From: Deltaproteobacteria bacterium
GTDB taxonomy: Bacteria; Desulfobacterota; GWC2-55-46; UBA9637
DNA: 40,157 nt
NCBI GenBank assembly: GCA_030690165.1
Contig: JAUYHF010000047.1
Coordinates: forward strand, 1 to 40,157
Direction of reading: 5' to 3'
Below are positions 6,254 to 15,113 of the stretch, one piece after another; within the stretch, counting starts at the first letter, position 1; every line of letters begins with the position of its first letter. A program made the translations under genes and the position numbers. The notes beneath the pieces were generated by a model. The model did no database searches and was not told the DNA's origin. It saw nothing but the letters and a program-made list of their open reading frames with translations.

Positions 6254-7353
6254 TGGCAATTACCATACTCCATACCGAATCCTCAAAAGGCTGGGGGGGG
6301 CAGGAGAATAGAACCCTCAAGGAATCTATTGGTTTAAAAAAAATGGGTGGAAGGGTGATTATCGCATGCCCGCCTGACAGTAAACTATCAAAGATCGGGG
6401 CTGAAAATAACATAGAGATAAGGACAATAAAAATGGAAAGCAGTTTTTCCCTGTTTGCCCTTGCCTCTCTTTTAAGGATTATAAAACATGAAAAAGTGGA
6501 TATTATCTGCACCCATAGCGGCAAAGATAGTATGCTGGGGGCGCTTGCAGGAAGGCTTTCCACGAGAAAGCCGATTATTGTAAGGACCAGGCATCTGGCG
6601 CTGCCTATAACATCCAGGATTACATATTCTATTCTGCCGCATAAGGTTGTTACAGTCAGCGAATATGTAAAAAAATATCTTATTGAAGAAAAAGGCATAC
6701 CAGCAGACATGGTAATCAGCATTCCAACTGGCGTTGCCCTGGAAGTCTTCAACCCGGATGTTGTAAAAGCTGTTTCAAGGGAAGAACTTGGCATATCATC
6801 AGATGCTGTCATTGTAGGGACAGTAGCTATTTTAAGGCGTAAAAAAGGACACCATACGCTGCTTGATGCGATACCTCTGGTTTTAAAGGAAATCCCGAAC
6901 GCAATCTTTATCTTTGCAGGCGATGGGCCGCAGAAAGAGAATATTGAAAAGAAGATAAGGGAGCTTGGGATAGAAAGAAATATTAAACTTCTTGGTTTGA
7001 GGCAGGATATCCCCGGGATTTTGAAGGCGATGGATATTTTTGTGCTGCCTACCCTGCAGGAGGCGCTCGGCACATCCTTTCTTGAGGCTATGGCAATGAA
7101 AAAACCTGTTGTTGGAACAATGGTTGGGGGCGTGCCTGAGGTAGTTAAGGATGGCGTTACAGGGATTTTAGTTCCCCCTGAAGAGCCGCTTAAGCTTGCT
7201 GATGCAATAATAACCCTGCTTAAGGACAGAGAGCTGATGAAGAAGATGGGGGATGAGGGTAGAAGGGATGTGGAAGAAAAATATAGCGTTGATGTTATGG
7301 TGAAGAGTTTATTTGATTTTTATAATTCCCTTATTGGTGAGGCCGTGAGATGA
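6253..7353 (+). CDS. Glycosyltransferase family 4
   Basis: A 366-residue GT-B glycosyltransferase. The N-terminal acceptor domain begins ILHTESSKGWGGQENRTL, with the glycine-rich loop typical of GT4. The C-terminal donor domain carries VGTVAILRRKKGHHTLLDA, FAGDGPQKENIEKK and the EALGTSFLEAMAM segment with the E-x7-E arrangement that holds the nucleotide sugar. Length and order of motifs fit WaaG/PimA-like retaining enzymes acting at the cytoplasmic face of the inner membrane. It overlaps the next gene by four bases (ATGA), which speaks for translational coupling. Donor and acceptor sugars are unknown. Confidence 0.88.
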   Translation: MAITILHTESSKGWGGQENRTLKESIGLKKMGGRVIIACPPDSKLSKIGAENNIEIRTIKMESSFSLFALASLLRIIKHEKVDIICTHSGKDSMLGALAGRLSTRKPIIVRTRHLALPITSRITYSILPHKVVTVSEYVKKYLIEEKGIPADMVISIPTGVALEVFNPDVVKAVSREELGISSDAVIVGTVAILRRKKGHHTLLDAIPLVLKEIPNAIFIFAGDGPQKENIEKKIRELGIERNIKLLGLRQDIPGILKAMDIFVLPTLQEALGTSFLEAMAMKKPVVGTMVGGVPEVVKDGVTGILVPPEEPLKLADAIITLLKDRELMKKMGDEGRRDVEEKYSVDVMVKSLFDFYNSLIGEAVR

Positions 7354-8138
7354 GCCCTGTCCCTGTTTTCATGTATCACCATGTAAATCCTCATAAAGGA
7401 GACATGGTTACTGTAACTCCGGGCGTATTTGATGCACAGATGAAATTTCTATCAGAGACAGGATATAGGACATTAAGCGCCGGCGAATTGGTTGAGTTTG
7501 CCGGCGGGAATCTTGCAATAAATGGAAAGGCTGTTGCAGTCACATTTGACGACGGGTATCTTGACAACTATGTTTATGCCTTTCCAGTCTTAAAGAGGTA
7601 CGGCATTAAAGCAACTATATTTTTGGCGACAGATTGGGTGGAGAAAGCATCAATGGTTATGAATAATGGGGCAATATCAATTCCGTCCCATAAAGAAGGT
7701 AAAGGCCTTATGTCCGGCAACAGATTCCATAAGGTTGTCATGAACTGGGATATGATTAGGGAGATGCAGGAGAGCAAACTTGTGGAATTTTATTCGCATA
7801 CAATGACGCACCGAAAGTGCGCTGAATTGCCGGAAGATGAACTGAAAAGGGAGCTTAAGGATTCAAAGACGATAATAGAGGAGAGGCTCCGCAGACCCTG
7901 CCCTTATCTGTGCTGGCCCAAAGGGTCGTATAATGAATCATCCATAAGGATAGCAAAAGAGTCCGGCTACAAGGCATTATTCACAACAGAAAGGGATATT
8001 GTGAAGCATGGTTCAGACAGGTTTCACCTCGGAAGGATAGTGGTGAAAGACGACATCAAATGGTTTAAGAGAAAGCTTCTGATATATACTAATCCATTGC
8101 TAACAAGGCTCTATCTCGCAGTAAGAGGAAGAAAATGA
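7350..8138 (+). CDS. Polysaccharide deacetylase (CE4, NodB homology)
   Basis: A 262-residue metal-dependent deacetylase that should remove N- or O-acetyl groups from a glycan. The NodB domain motifs are present: TFDDGY at residues 65-70 (catalytic base D67 and metal ligand D68) and SHTMTH at 149-154 (metal ligands H150 and H154). CWPKGSYNE later in the chain corresponds to motif 3. I see no signal peptide, so it probably works in the cytoplasm on a lipid- or nucleotide-linked sugar. An insert at about 100-130, between motifs 1 and 2, makes it slightly longer than the shortest family members. ATGA overlaps link it to both neighbouring genes. Confidence 0.88.
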   Translation: MSPVPVFMYHHVNPHKGDMVTVTPGVFDAQMKFLSETGYRTLSAGELVEFAGGNLAINGKAVAVTFDDGYLDNYVYAFPVLKRYGIKATIFLATDWVEKASMVMNNGAISIPSHKEGKGLMSGNRFHKVVMNWDMIREMQESKLVEFYSHTMTHRKCAELPEDELKRELKDSKTIIEERLRRPCPYLCWPKGSYNESSIRIAKESGYKALFTTERDIVKHGSDRFHLGRIVVKDDIKWFKRKLLIYTNPLLTRLYLAVRGRK

Positions 8139-9247
8139 GGCTAAACCCGGTTGACTGGCTGCTCTATATTGTTGTCAGAACAATCAAGGCATTTGACAAA
8201 CGCGATACTGATTTGAAATATTTTGTCCCTGATAGAGTAAAGAATATCCTTGTTGTATCATCAACAGCCATAGGGGATACGCTCCTTTCAACGCCGGCAA
8301 TAAAGGCAGTTAGAGGGCGCTATCCGGATGCAAAGATTATTGCGCATTTTAACAAAGCCAATATGGAGATGTTTGAAAACAATCCGCATATAGACGGCAT
8401 AATCCCATATTACGGCGGATATAAAAAGTTTTTAAAAACTGTAATGGATTTCCGCAGACACAGGTTTGATGTTATTTTGATATTCCACGGCAATGAGCCT
8501 CAGGCAACGCCAATGGCATATCTGTCAGGCGCGGATTTCATTGTAAAGCGGCCAAACACCAGCGAATATAACTTTCTTTTATCCAACAAAGAACCCTGGG
8601 AAGACACGGGGCATGGCATTGAGCAGAGGCTTAAAGCGGCTGCGCTCATCGGCTGCAGCGTTCAAGACAAAAAGATGGCGCTGCCTGTGGAAAAACAGGA
8701 TGAAGATGCTGTAGCAAAATTTATTGCAAAGGAAGGCATCAACAATAATGATATACTAATAGGGTTTCAGGCAGGCGCATCAACCGCAAGCAGGATATGG
8801 TTTGCTGACAGGTTTGTGGAGCTTGGTAAAAGGCTTATGGCGATATATCCTAAAGTGAAGATTATTATTACAGGCTCGCCGGATGAGAGGGATTATTGCG
8901 AACGGATTGCCGAAGGGATAGGGGAAGGGGTGGTTGTTTCAGCAGGCAGGCTGCCATTAAGACAGGTGCCGGCGCTTGTTAAAAGGTTTAATGTTTTGGT
9001 AACTGGCGATACAGGAATCATGCATACTGCCATTGCAGTTGGGACATCTGTTGTTGCGCTCTATGCGGTTGCGGATTGGAAAAGGACAGGGCCATATTAC
9101 GATTTGGAAAGGCACAGGGTCATTCAGAAATGGAAGACATGCGATCCGTGTGTGAGCAAAAAATGCGAATATCAGAAGTGCATGGAGAATATAAGTGTGG
9201 ATGAGGTATTTGATGCGGTGAAGGATATTCTTGGTGATAGATTATGA
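8135..9247 (+). CDS. GT9 glycosyltransferase, heptosyltransferase family
   Basis: A 370-residue GT9 protein. KNILVVSSTAIGDTLLSTPAIKAV near residues 36-59 is the acceptor-domain motif. LVTGDTGIMHTAIAVGTSVVALY is the donor-site block, with aspartate and histidine in the standard places. CDPCVSKKCEYQKC is the C-terminal cysteine cluster seen in several genes of this operon. A 35-residue N-terminal extension (LNPVDWLLYIVVRTIKAFD) is amphipathic and could attach it to the inner membrane. Both ends overlap neighbours by four bases. It probably adds heptose or a related sugar to the LPS core, but the position cannot be assigned. Confidence 0.88.
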   Translation: MRLNPVDWLLYIVVRTIKAFDKRDTDLKYFVPDRVKNILVVSSTAIGDTLLSTPAIKAVRGRYPDAKIIAHFNKANMEMFENNPHIDGIIPYYGGYKKFLKTVMDFRRHRFDVILIFHGNEPQATPMAYLSGADFIVKRPNTSEYNFLLSNKEPWEDTGHGIEQRLKAAALIGCSVQDKKMALPVEKQDEDAVAKFIAKEGINNNDILIGFQAGASTASRIWFADRFVELGKRLMAIYPKVKIIITGSPDERDYCERIAEGIGEGVVVSAGRLPLRQVPALVKRFNVLVTGDTGIMHTAIAVGTSVVALYAVADWKRTGPYYDLERHRVIQKWKTCDPCVSKKCEYQKCMENISVDEVFDAVKDILGDRL

Positions 9248-10401
9248 AGAGGATTGCGATTGTCCTTGATAACAAAATAAACAGATGGGCGCTCCAGAGA
9301 TTTGAACCTCTGAAGGATGTTATGGATATAACAGTATTTGTCGGCGAGAAGAATGACTATGATGTAAAATCAATTGATTTAAATAAAAGGCAACTGACTC
9401 ATGCAGAAGAGATTATTCTTGTCTTAAAAGACCCTTTAACAGCGTATAGGCGTATTATCAAAGCCCCTTATAAAAAGATGGATTTTTATTATTTTTCTCT
9501 GAAAAAATATCTCAAGGGGATGGACATGGTTTATTCCTGCGATATAAGCCGTTCTGCTTATACATTGGCAAGTTTAAAGGATGAACTTGGGTTTAAATTT
9601 ATTCTTTCATGGTGGGAGAATATACCATTCAGGGCAGTCTTTGATGAAAAGACAGCATTTCACAAAAGGCTTGTGATGGATAAGGTTGACCTTTTCCTTC
9701 CTTTTACTAAAATGGCAAAAGAGGTTTTGAAATTAGAGGGTGTGCCTGAAGAAAAGATTGAGGTAATATATCCGGGTGTTGATATGGAAAGATTTAAGCC
9801 GGGCAAAAAACCAGAACATTTGCTCGCCAAGAATAACATACCTGTAAATTCATTTGTTATTTTATATGTTGGAAAGCTTGTTTCATGGAAGGGGGTTCAT
9901 AATCTTGTTTATGCTGCGCGGATTTTAAAACAGAGAGGGGTTAGGGATTTTGTTGTAGCTGTTGCAGGAAAAGGCGCTCAAAAGGAAAATATGGAGAAGC
10001 TGATAAAAGAATCTGGCACAGAAGACAATTTCAGATTTCTGGATTTTATCTCATATGACGAGATGCCTGAAGTGTATAGAATGGCGGATGTTTTTGCCCT
10101 TCCCAGTTATCCCACAATGACATGGCAGGAGCAGTTCGGGATGGTGCTTATAGAGACAATGGCATCAGGGAAACCTATAATATCTACAATGAGCGGCGGA
10201 ATACCAGAGGTTATAGGAGATGCAGGCATACTTATCCCCTCAGGCGATTATTTTCAGTTAGCAGAAAATATCCACAAATTGATTAAAGATGATAATCTGC
10301 GGGGTGCATTGGGCAGAAAGGCGATGGAAAGGGCAGGGGGGTTGTATGATGCACGCAAAAATGGAATGCAGTTTGAAAGTATTTTAGAAAATAGGTTATG
10401 A
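9244..10401 (+). CDS. Glycosyltransferase family 4
   Basis: A 385-residue GT-B glycosyltransferase. The N-terminal half is divergent (MKRIAIVLDNKINRWALQRF). The C-terminal donor domain is clear: LYVGKLVSWKGVHNLVYAAR, VAGKGAQKENMEKL, and the EQFGMVLIETMASGKPIIST block with both glutamates of the E-x7-E motif, followed by GGIPEVIGDAGILIPSGD. It carries no signal or membrane segment. It overlaps the flanking genes by four bases each (ATGA). It belongs to the same polysaccharide operon; sugar specificity is not readable. Confidence 0.87.
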   Translation: MKRIAIVLDNKINRWALQRFEPLKDVMDITVFVGEKNDYDVKSIDLNKRQLTHAEEIILVLKDPLTAYRRIIKAPYKKMDFYYFSLKKYLKGMDMVYSCDISRSAYTLASLKDELGFKFILSWWENIPFRAVFDEKTAFHKRLVMDKVDLFLPFTKMAKEVLKLEGVPEEKIEVIYPGVDMERFKPGKKPEHLLAKNNIPVNSFVILYVGKLVSWKGVHNLVYAARILKQRGVRDFVVAVAGKGAQKENMEKLIKESGTEDNFRFLDFISYDEMPEVYRMADVFALPSYPTMTWQEQFGMVLIETMASGKPIISTMSGGIPEVIGDAGILIPSGDYFQLAENIHKLIKDDNLRGALGRKAMERAGGLYDARKNGMQFESILENRL

Positions 10402-11507
10402 AGATACTTGTTATAGGAACACCAAAGCGGGACTTCCATATAGGATTTGATAATTTAGTGCTCGGGTTAAAAAAAGCAAGGATTGATTTTGACCATTATC
10501 CTAATATACTTAAAGAGAGTTATGGTCATACAGGCACATATCAATTAAGATTTGATACTGCTAATATATCATATCCTGATTATTCTACTATTGTTGAAAA
10601 TCTGAAAAGAGGGCATTATGATTTAATAATTACAACATCAAGCCGTGTTGATTATAAAGGAGGAAAACACGGATTTTTGTCACAGATTGGCAGGAGATTA
10701 AAATATTCACTTGAGTCAAACAAATATAAGATGGGTGGAACACTTGTTCTGGACTGGATGAGAAATGGGATTGACCTCCCGCCTTTTATAGTTATTGATG
10801 ATAATGACGACCCTTTCATCTGGCCTGCGGATTTTGACCTTCTCTTGAATTGTAAAGTCTATTTTAAAACTGAAGTGCCATTTAACAGGTTTTTATGTTT
10901 CAGACTTTTTGAATCAAGACTTAATAAGCAGCAGCAGATTGACCTTGCTGAAAAAATCAGACCATACTGGATTTCATATGACAGGGAATCAATCGCTGCC
11001 TTCACAGATATAGCTGGGTTTAAGCCGTTTTCTGAAAGGGATATAGATGTTTCATATCTCTGCAATATTCATATGAACTTTCAGCGGATAAAGATTTTGC
11101 CAACGCTGGATAAGATTGGAGAAAGGTATAAAGTAATAACAACCAAAAATGGAAAATTCAGCAAAGAGGAATTTTATAAATTATCAAAGAGGTCTAAAAT
11201 AAGCGTAAGCCTTGCTGGTAGACGCTGGGACTGCCCCAAGCATTATGAACTTCTGCTTTGCGGGACACTGCTTTTTATATCCCGCCCTTCAATAGAGATG
11301 GCAATTGATTTAAAAGATGGTGAGAATTGTGTTTTTCTGGAAAATGATTTTAAAGATGTTGAGAAACAAGTAGAATATTATCTTAATAATCCTGCCTTAA
11401 GTTCTTCTATTGCAGAAAAAGGCTATAATCTTGCAAAGGATTCTCTGGGGAACGACAAACTGGCAGAATATATCCTGAAAATAGTAAAAGAGGTGATTGT
11501 AAACTAA
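10398..11507 (+). CDS. CgeB-like glycosyltransferase (group 1 type)
   Basis: A 369-residue protein whose C-terminal third resembles the glycosyl transferases group 1 / CgeB fold: SKRSKISVSLAGRRWDCPKHYELLLCGTLLF, then ENCVFLENDFKDVEKQVEYYL. This is the donor-binding region of proteins often annotated as spore-maturation CgeB-like. The N-terminal half (MKILVIGTPKRDFHIGFDN) begins like a Rossmann strand but otherwise has no motif I recognise. DWMRNGIDLPPFIVIDDNDDP may be a binding loop. AT content is higher than in its neighbours. It is embedded by overlaps between two GT4 genes, so a sugar-transfer role is likely, but the reaction is unknown. Confidence 0.65.
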   Translation: MKILVIGTPKRDFHIGFDNLVLGLKKARIDFDHYPNILKESYGHTGTYQLRFDTANISYPDYSTIVENLKRGHYDLIITTSSRVDYKGGKHGFLSQIGRRLKYSLESNKYKMGGTLVLDWMRNGIDLPPFIVIDDNDDPFIWPADFDLLLNCKVYFKTEVPFNRFLCFRLFESRLNKQQQIDLAEKIRPYWISYDRESIAAFTDIAGFKPFSERDIDVSYLCNIHMNFQRIKILPTLDKIGERYKVITTKNGKFSKEEFYKLSKRSKISVSLAGRRWDCPKHYELLLCGTLLFISRPSIEMAIDLKDGENCVFLENDFKDVEKQVEYYLNNPALSSSIAEKGYNLAKDSLGNDKLAEYILKIVKEVIVN

Positions 11508-12715
11508 TGTCATGTAAAAGGATTGTTATCCTTGATACGGGAAAAGAATGGGGAGGGGGCACAAACAGCCTCATCGAGCTTCTTAAGCGGATGGACAAGA
11601 GCCGATATGAATTTTCAGCCGTCTTTTATAACAATTACAAAATGGGTAAAGATTCTGATATTAAAACAGAGATGGAAAAACTTGGGTGTAAATTTATTCT
11701 CATTGAGCAGACATCCCAAAAGGTTTATTTAAAGATATTAAAGGAGGTAACGAGGATTGCCCTCTTTTTCAGTGAAGGGCTAAAAAAAAGGGCAATTTTT
11801 TATCTTGATTATCTTTTTAGAATACTTCCCGATTCAGACAAAATTGCGGCATTAATCAGGGACGGAGGGTGCGACCTTCTTTATATGAATAACCAGCCTT
11901 CGTCAAATCTTGAAGGTATTTTGGCTGCCAAAGCCCTTAATCTGAAGTGCATCCAGCATTCAAGGATAGACGTTAGTTTAAATTCATTTGAGGCAGATGC
12001 TGTAAATAACGGGGTTTCAAAGGTTATATGTGTGTCAAAAGGGGTAATGGATAGTCTTGTGAGAAGTGGTGTCAGCCCTCAAAAATGTGTTGTTGTTTAT
12101 AATGGCATTGACTCTGCTATGAAGCCCATAGCTTCTGTTTTAGAAATCAGAAGGATGTATGGTATAAATGATGATGAGATTTTGATAGGCACTGCAGGCT
12201 CTCTTATAAAAAGAAAGCGAATAAACGATTTAATTGAGTCGTTGGTTGAACTACGGGAGAAAAGCGATAAGCCTTTTAAGTGTATGGTTGTTGGCGATGG
12301 GCCTGAGCAGGAAAACCTGCAGAAAGAGGTTTTACAAAGGGGGCTAAAAGAAAAAGTGATATTTACCGGTTTCCAAAGCGATGCTATTTCCCATATAAAT
12401 GCTATGGACATATTTGCGCTTCCATCCGAGAAGGAAGGCTTGCCGAGGGTTATTCTGGAGGCCATGCTTATGGCGAAGCCTGTTGTCGCATGCAATGTAA
12501 CCGGTTCATCGGAACTCGTTATTGACGGCGAAACCGGTTTTTTGGTTTCGGTAAAGGGTGCTGATATGCTTGCAAATGCCTTATTGAAACTTGAGGCCTC
12601 GGATGATTTGAGAAGACGAATGGGTGAAAAGGGTAGAATGAGGGTGATCGAAAGATTTACAATTGGTAAATATGTAAATGGTGTCAGTAACATCTTTGAA
12701 GAGGTTTTAGCCTGA
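11507..12715 (+). CDS. Glycosyltransferase family 4
   Basis: A 402-residue GT-B enzyme. It begins KRIVILDTGKEWGGGTNSL, the glycine-rich loop of the acceptor domain. The donor domain shows IGTAGSLIKRKRINDLIES, VVGDGPEQENLQKEV, then EKEGLPRVILEAMLMAKPVV with the E-x7-E glutamates and SELVIDGETGFLV. It has no membrane segment apart from a moderately hydrophobic stretch near 80-100. The start forms a TAATG overlap with the previous stop, with AGAGGTG upstream. The following gene starts at the base after its stop (TGAGTG). A retaining sugar transfer in LPS-core or capsule assembly is expected. Confidence 0.88.
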   Translation: MSCKRIVILDTGKEWGGGTNSLIELLKRMDKSRYEFSAVFYNNYKMGKDSDIKTEMEKLGCKFILIEQTSQKVYLKILKEVTRIALFFSEGLKKRAIFYLDYLFRILPDSDKIAALIRDGGCDLLYMNNQPSSNLEGILAAKALNLKCIQHSRIDVSLNSFEADAVNNGVSKVICVSKGVMDSLVRSGVSPQKCVVVYNGIDSAMKPIASVLEIRRMYGINDDEILIGTAGSLIKRKRINDLIESLVELREKSDKPFKCMVVGDGPEQENLQKEVLQRGLKEKVIFTGFQSDAISHINAMDIFALPSEKEGLPRVILEAMLMAKPVVACNVTGSSELVIDGETGFLVSVKGADMLANALLKLEASDDLRRRMGEKGRMRVIERFTIGKYVNGVSNIFEEVLA

Positions 12716-13825
12716 GTGATATACATAGCGCTAACCTACTTGTTTTCGCCGATATTATACCTTTTACTATTTTTCAGAAAAAAAGATATAAGGCGCATTT
12801 TGGTAATCCAGACAGCCAAGATTGGCGACCTTATCTGCTCCACGCCTGTTTTCAGGGCGATTAAGAAAAAATATCCTGACGCCCGCCTGTCGGTGATGGT
12901 AAATCCGGTTACAAGAGAACTTCTTGAGCATAATCCATATATAAATGAAATCATTCCTTTGCAAAAGGACTTCTACAAAGGATTTACAGGCAAGGTACGA
13001 TTGGCAGTATTATTCCGCAAGGGAAGATACGATGTTTCAATATCTCTTAACCCGAATGTCCCGTTTACACTTGCCATGTTCTGGGGGCTTATCCCTGTGA
13101 GGATTTCTATTATGCCTGATTTCGCAGGCATTACATATAAGATGGCATCCGTATTTTCTACATATCTTGAAAGGCATATAAGAGGCAGGCTTGTTGCAGA
13201 TACATATATGAGGATGTTAAAGGGAATAGGTATGGAAGGCAATGATATATCTAAAGATATTTTTAAATCACCTGATGCCGATAATAAGATTGAAAGGTTT
13301 TTAAATCGAGAAAATTCAAAATTCAAGATAGGCATTGCCGTAACAAGCGGGAATAGATTAAAGGAGTGGGGCGTTGAAAAAATAGCCTCTCTCGTTGACA
13401 GGTTGATAACAGAATTGAACGTATGTATCGTGCTTATAGGTTCTGAGACAGACAAAGATGTTTCTGATAGAATATTAAAGACAACAGAGCAGAGAGATAT
13501 GATAATAGATGCGGTTGGCAAATTTACTATCGGTGAACTGCCGGCGCTTATTCAGAGGTTGTCGCTTTTTATAGGTGTTGATACAGGCATTATATATATG
13601 GCGGACGCCTTAAATGTACCCATTGTTGATATTGCCGGGCCTGCCGATATGCAGGATCAGCGTCCTACAGGCAAGAAGGTTGTAATAATTCAAAAAAAAC
13701 TTTCGTGTGTTCCATGTTCTCACGCATTTAAAGCCCCGTATAGCTGCCAATACTGGCATAGGGAATGTATAACAAGTATTACGGTAGAGGAGGTCTTTGA
13801 AGGTGTTTCAAGGCTTATGGCTTAA
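12716..13825 (+). CDS. GT9 glycosyltransferase, heptosyltransferase family
   Basis: A 369-residue GT9 protein starting with GTG immediately after the previous stop. An N-terminal hydrophobic stretch (IYIALTYLFSPILYLLLFF, about 2-20) may anchor it to the inner membrane, an unusual addition to this normally soluble family. Then comes RRILVIQTAKIGDLICSTPVF, the GT9 acceptor motif, and LFIGVDTGIIYMADALNVPIV in place of the usual GxDSxxxHxA donor block. The histidine there is replaced by tyrosine (GIIYMADA), which could change donor use. The C-terminal cysteine cluster (CVPCSHAF ... C ... C) is present. It overlaps the O-antigen ligase-like gene by 29 bases. Confidence 0.82.
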   Translation: MIYIALTYLFSPILYLLLFFRKKDIRRILVIQTAKIGDLICSTPVFRAIKKKYPDARLSVMVNPVTRELLEHNPYINEIIPLQKDFYKGFTGKVRLAVLFRKGRYDVSISLNPNVPFTLAMFWGLIPVRISIMPDFAGITYKMASVFSTYLERHIRGRLVADTYMRMLKGIGMEGNDISKDIFKSPDADNKIERFLNRENSKFKIGIAVTSGNRLKEWGVEKIASLVDRLITELNVCIVLIGSETDKDVSDRILKTTEQRDMIIDAVGKFTIGELPALIQRLSLFIGVDTGIIYMADALNVPIVDIAGPADMQDQRPTGKKVVIIQKKLSCVPCSHAFKAPYSCQYWHRECITSITVEEVFEGVSRLMA

Positions 13826-15113
13826 ATACGAGGAGAGAATTTATAGCTTAATACCGCCGCTTCTCTTAATATACATTTTTTTTCAGCCTTTTAATCATTT
13901 TGCGGGCATAAGAAATACTGCGTTCTACGCTATGCTCCTGCTTTTTTTGATAAAGATAATAAGAAGAGGCATTAAGCCTGCCTCCGAAGGTTTTAATTGG
14001 AGGATTAACTGGAAGGACAGCGCTATGATAGCATTTTTTATCTTGCTCATGGCTATCCTCGTCAGTATCTTTTTCAGCAATTATATCATTGACAGCCTGA
14101 ATGCCTTCAGGAAGAATTTCTTTTATCAGATGGTGGTTTTTTTTGTAATTTTGACTGAATTCAGAGACATTGGAAAACTCAGGGCATTATTGGGTGCGGT
14201 CGTTCTAAGTTTTATTACACTTACGATTATTATCTTTATAAAGAATCCACCTGCCAGTCTCCTTAATATCCTTGAGTTAAAGGCAGACAGGGAAACCTTC
14301 CTTGCCGGGTATGCCCTCAATGCTGCCTTTTACATACCGTTCACCCTTGGCTATCTTTTCAGTATAAAAGACAGGATAATAATGCGGGGATTTTTATGGG
14401 TTATGCTGTTGGCAGAATTTGTGCTGGTGTGGCTCTATTATAGTTCAAGGACGACGATTATCGCTATTTTTATATCAACCGTTGTTATAATTGCAATATC
14501 CAAAAGGTATAAAATGCTCGCAGCTATCATTGTTCTTTTTCTTGCGGTTGGAGGCGTCAGTTATTTTAAAAAGCCCGAGTTGATTGACAGATATAAAACC
14601 CTGTTATCTTTTCAAACATATACAAGCAATGTAGGTTTAAGCGGGAGAGGGTATATATGGAAAGGGGTTGTTGATATAATTAAAGACAGGCCAATTATCG
14701 GCTATGGTTATGGCTGGAAAAAGGTTGCAACAGTAGTCAGAGACGAGGGTTATCTGGAGAGATGGAAAAACAAATGGCCCGAAACATACGATTATTTCAG
14801 CAGAACCAGTTATGGAAGCGCAAATCCACATAACCTATTTCTGCAAATACTCTTTGAGGTCGGGATACTGGGTCTTGTTGCGTTTATTTTATTCTGGGTT
14901 ACAGTCTGCATAAAGGTTGTAAAGATAATGAAATCGGGGGCAAGAGTTGAATTGAATTGTTTTGTAAAATACGGGGTGACGGGTGTTCTTGTGGCTTATG
15001 CCATAGTAAACATGACAAACGGGCTCTGGGAAGAATCCTATGGGATTCTTACCTTTGCCCTATCTGCCGTCATAATGGTTATCTATGAACAAAATAGATG
15101 CAAAGACCATTAA
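13797..15113 (+). CDS. O-antigen ligase/polymerase-like membrane protein (WaaL/Wzy_C)
   Basis: A 438-residue polytopic inner-membrane protein with about ten to twelve hydrophobic segments. The large periplasmic loop has GRGYIWKGVVDIIKDRPIIGYGYG, then about 60 residues later NPHNLFLQILFEVGILGLVAF, the conserved arginine and histidine layout of the Wzy_C/WaaL family. Such proteins join undecaprenyl-linked polysaccharide to lipid A-core or polymerise O-units in the periplasm; ligase and polymerase cannot be told apart here. The start is a TTG six bases after a strong GAGGAGG, inside the end of the preceding gene; GTG 13803 is an alternative. It overlaps the next gene by 29 bases. Confidence 0.82.
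   Translation: MKVFQGLWLKYEERIYSLIPPLLLIYIFFQPFNHFAGIRNTAFYAMLLLFLIKIIRRGIKPASEGFNWRINWKDSAMIAFFILLMAILVSIFFSNYIIDSLNAFRKNFFYQMVVFFVILTEFRDIGKLRALLGAVVLSFITLTIIIFIKNPPASLLNILELKADRETFLAGYALNAAFYIPFTLGYLFSIKDRIIMRGFLWVMLLAEFVLVWLYYSSRTTIIAIFISTVVIIAISKRYKMLAAIIVLFLAVGGVSYFKKPELIDRYKTLLSFQTYTSNVGLSGRGYIWKGVVDIIKDRPIIGYGYGWKKVATVVRDEGYLERWKNKWPETYDYFSRTSYGSANPHNLFLQILFEVGILGLVAFILFWVTVCIKVVKIMKSGARVELNCFVKYGVTGVLVAYAIVNMTNGLWEESYGILTFALSAVIMVIYEQNRCKDH

Noticed and set aside
6240-7073. Long minus-strand frame of 277 codons opposite the GT4 gene
   Set aside because: It is Ser/Pro/Ile-rich without motifs and lies antisense to a well-supported glycosyltransferase; a shadow frame.
12097-12726. 209-codon minus-strand frame opposite another GT4 gene
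   Set aside because: Same shadow character; no ribosome binding site or domain, and the plus-strand gene shows all GT4 motifs.
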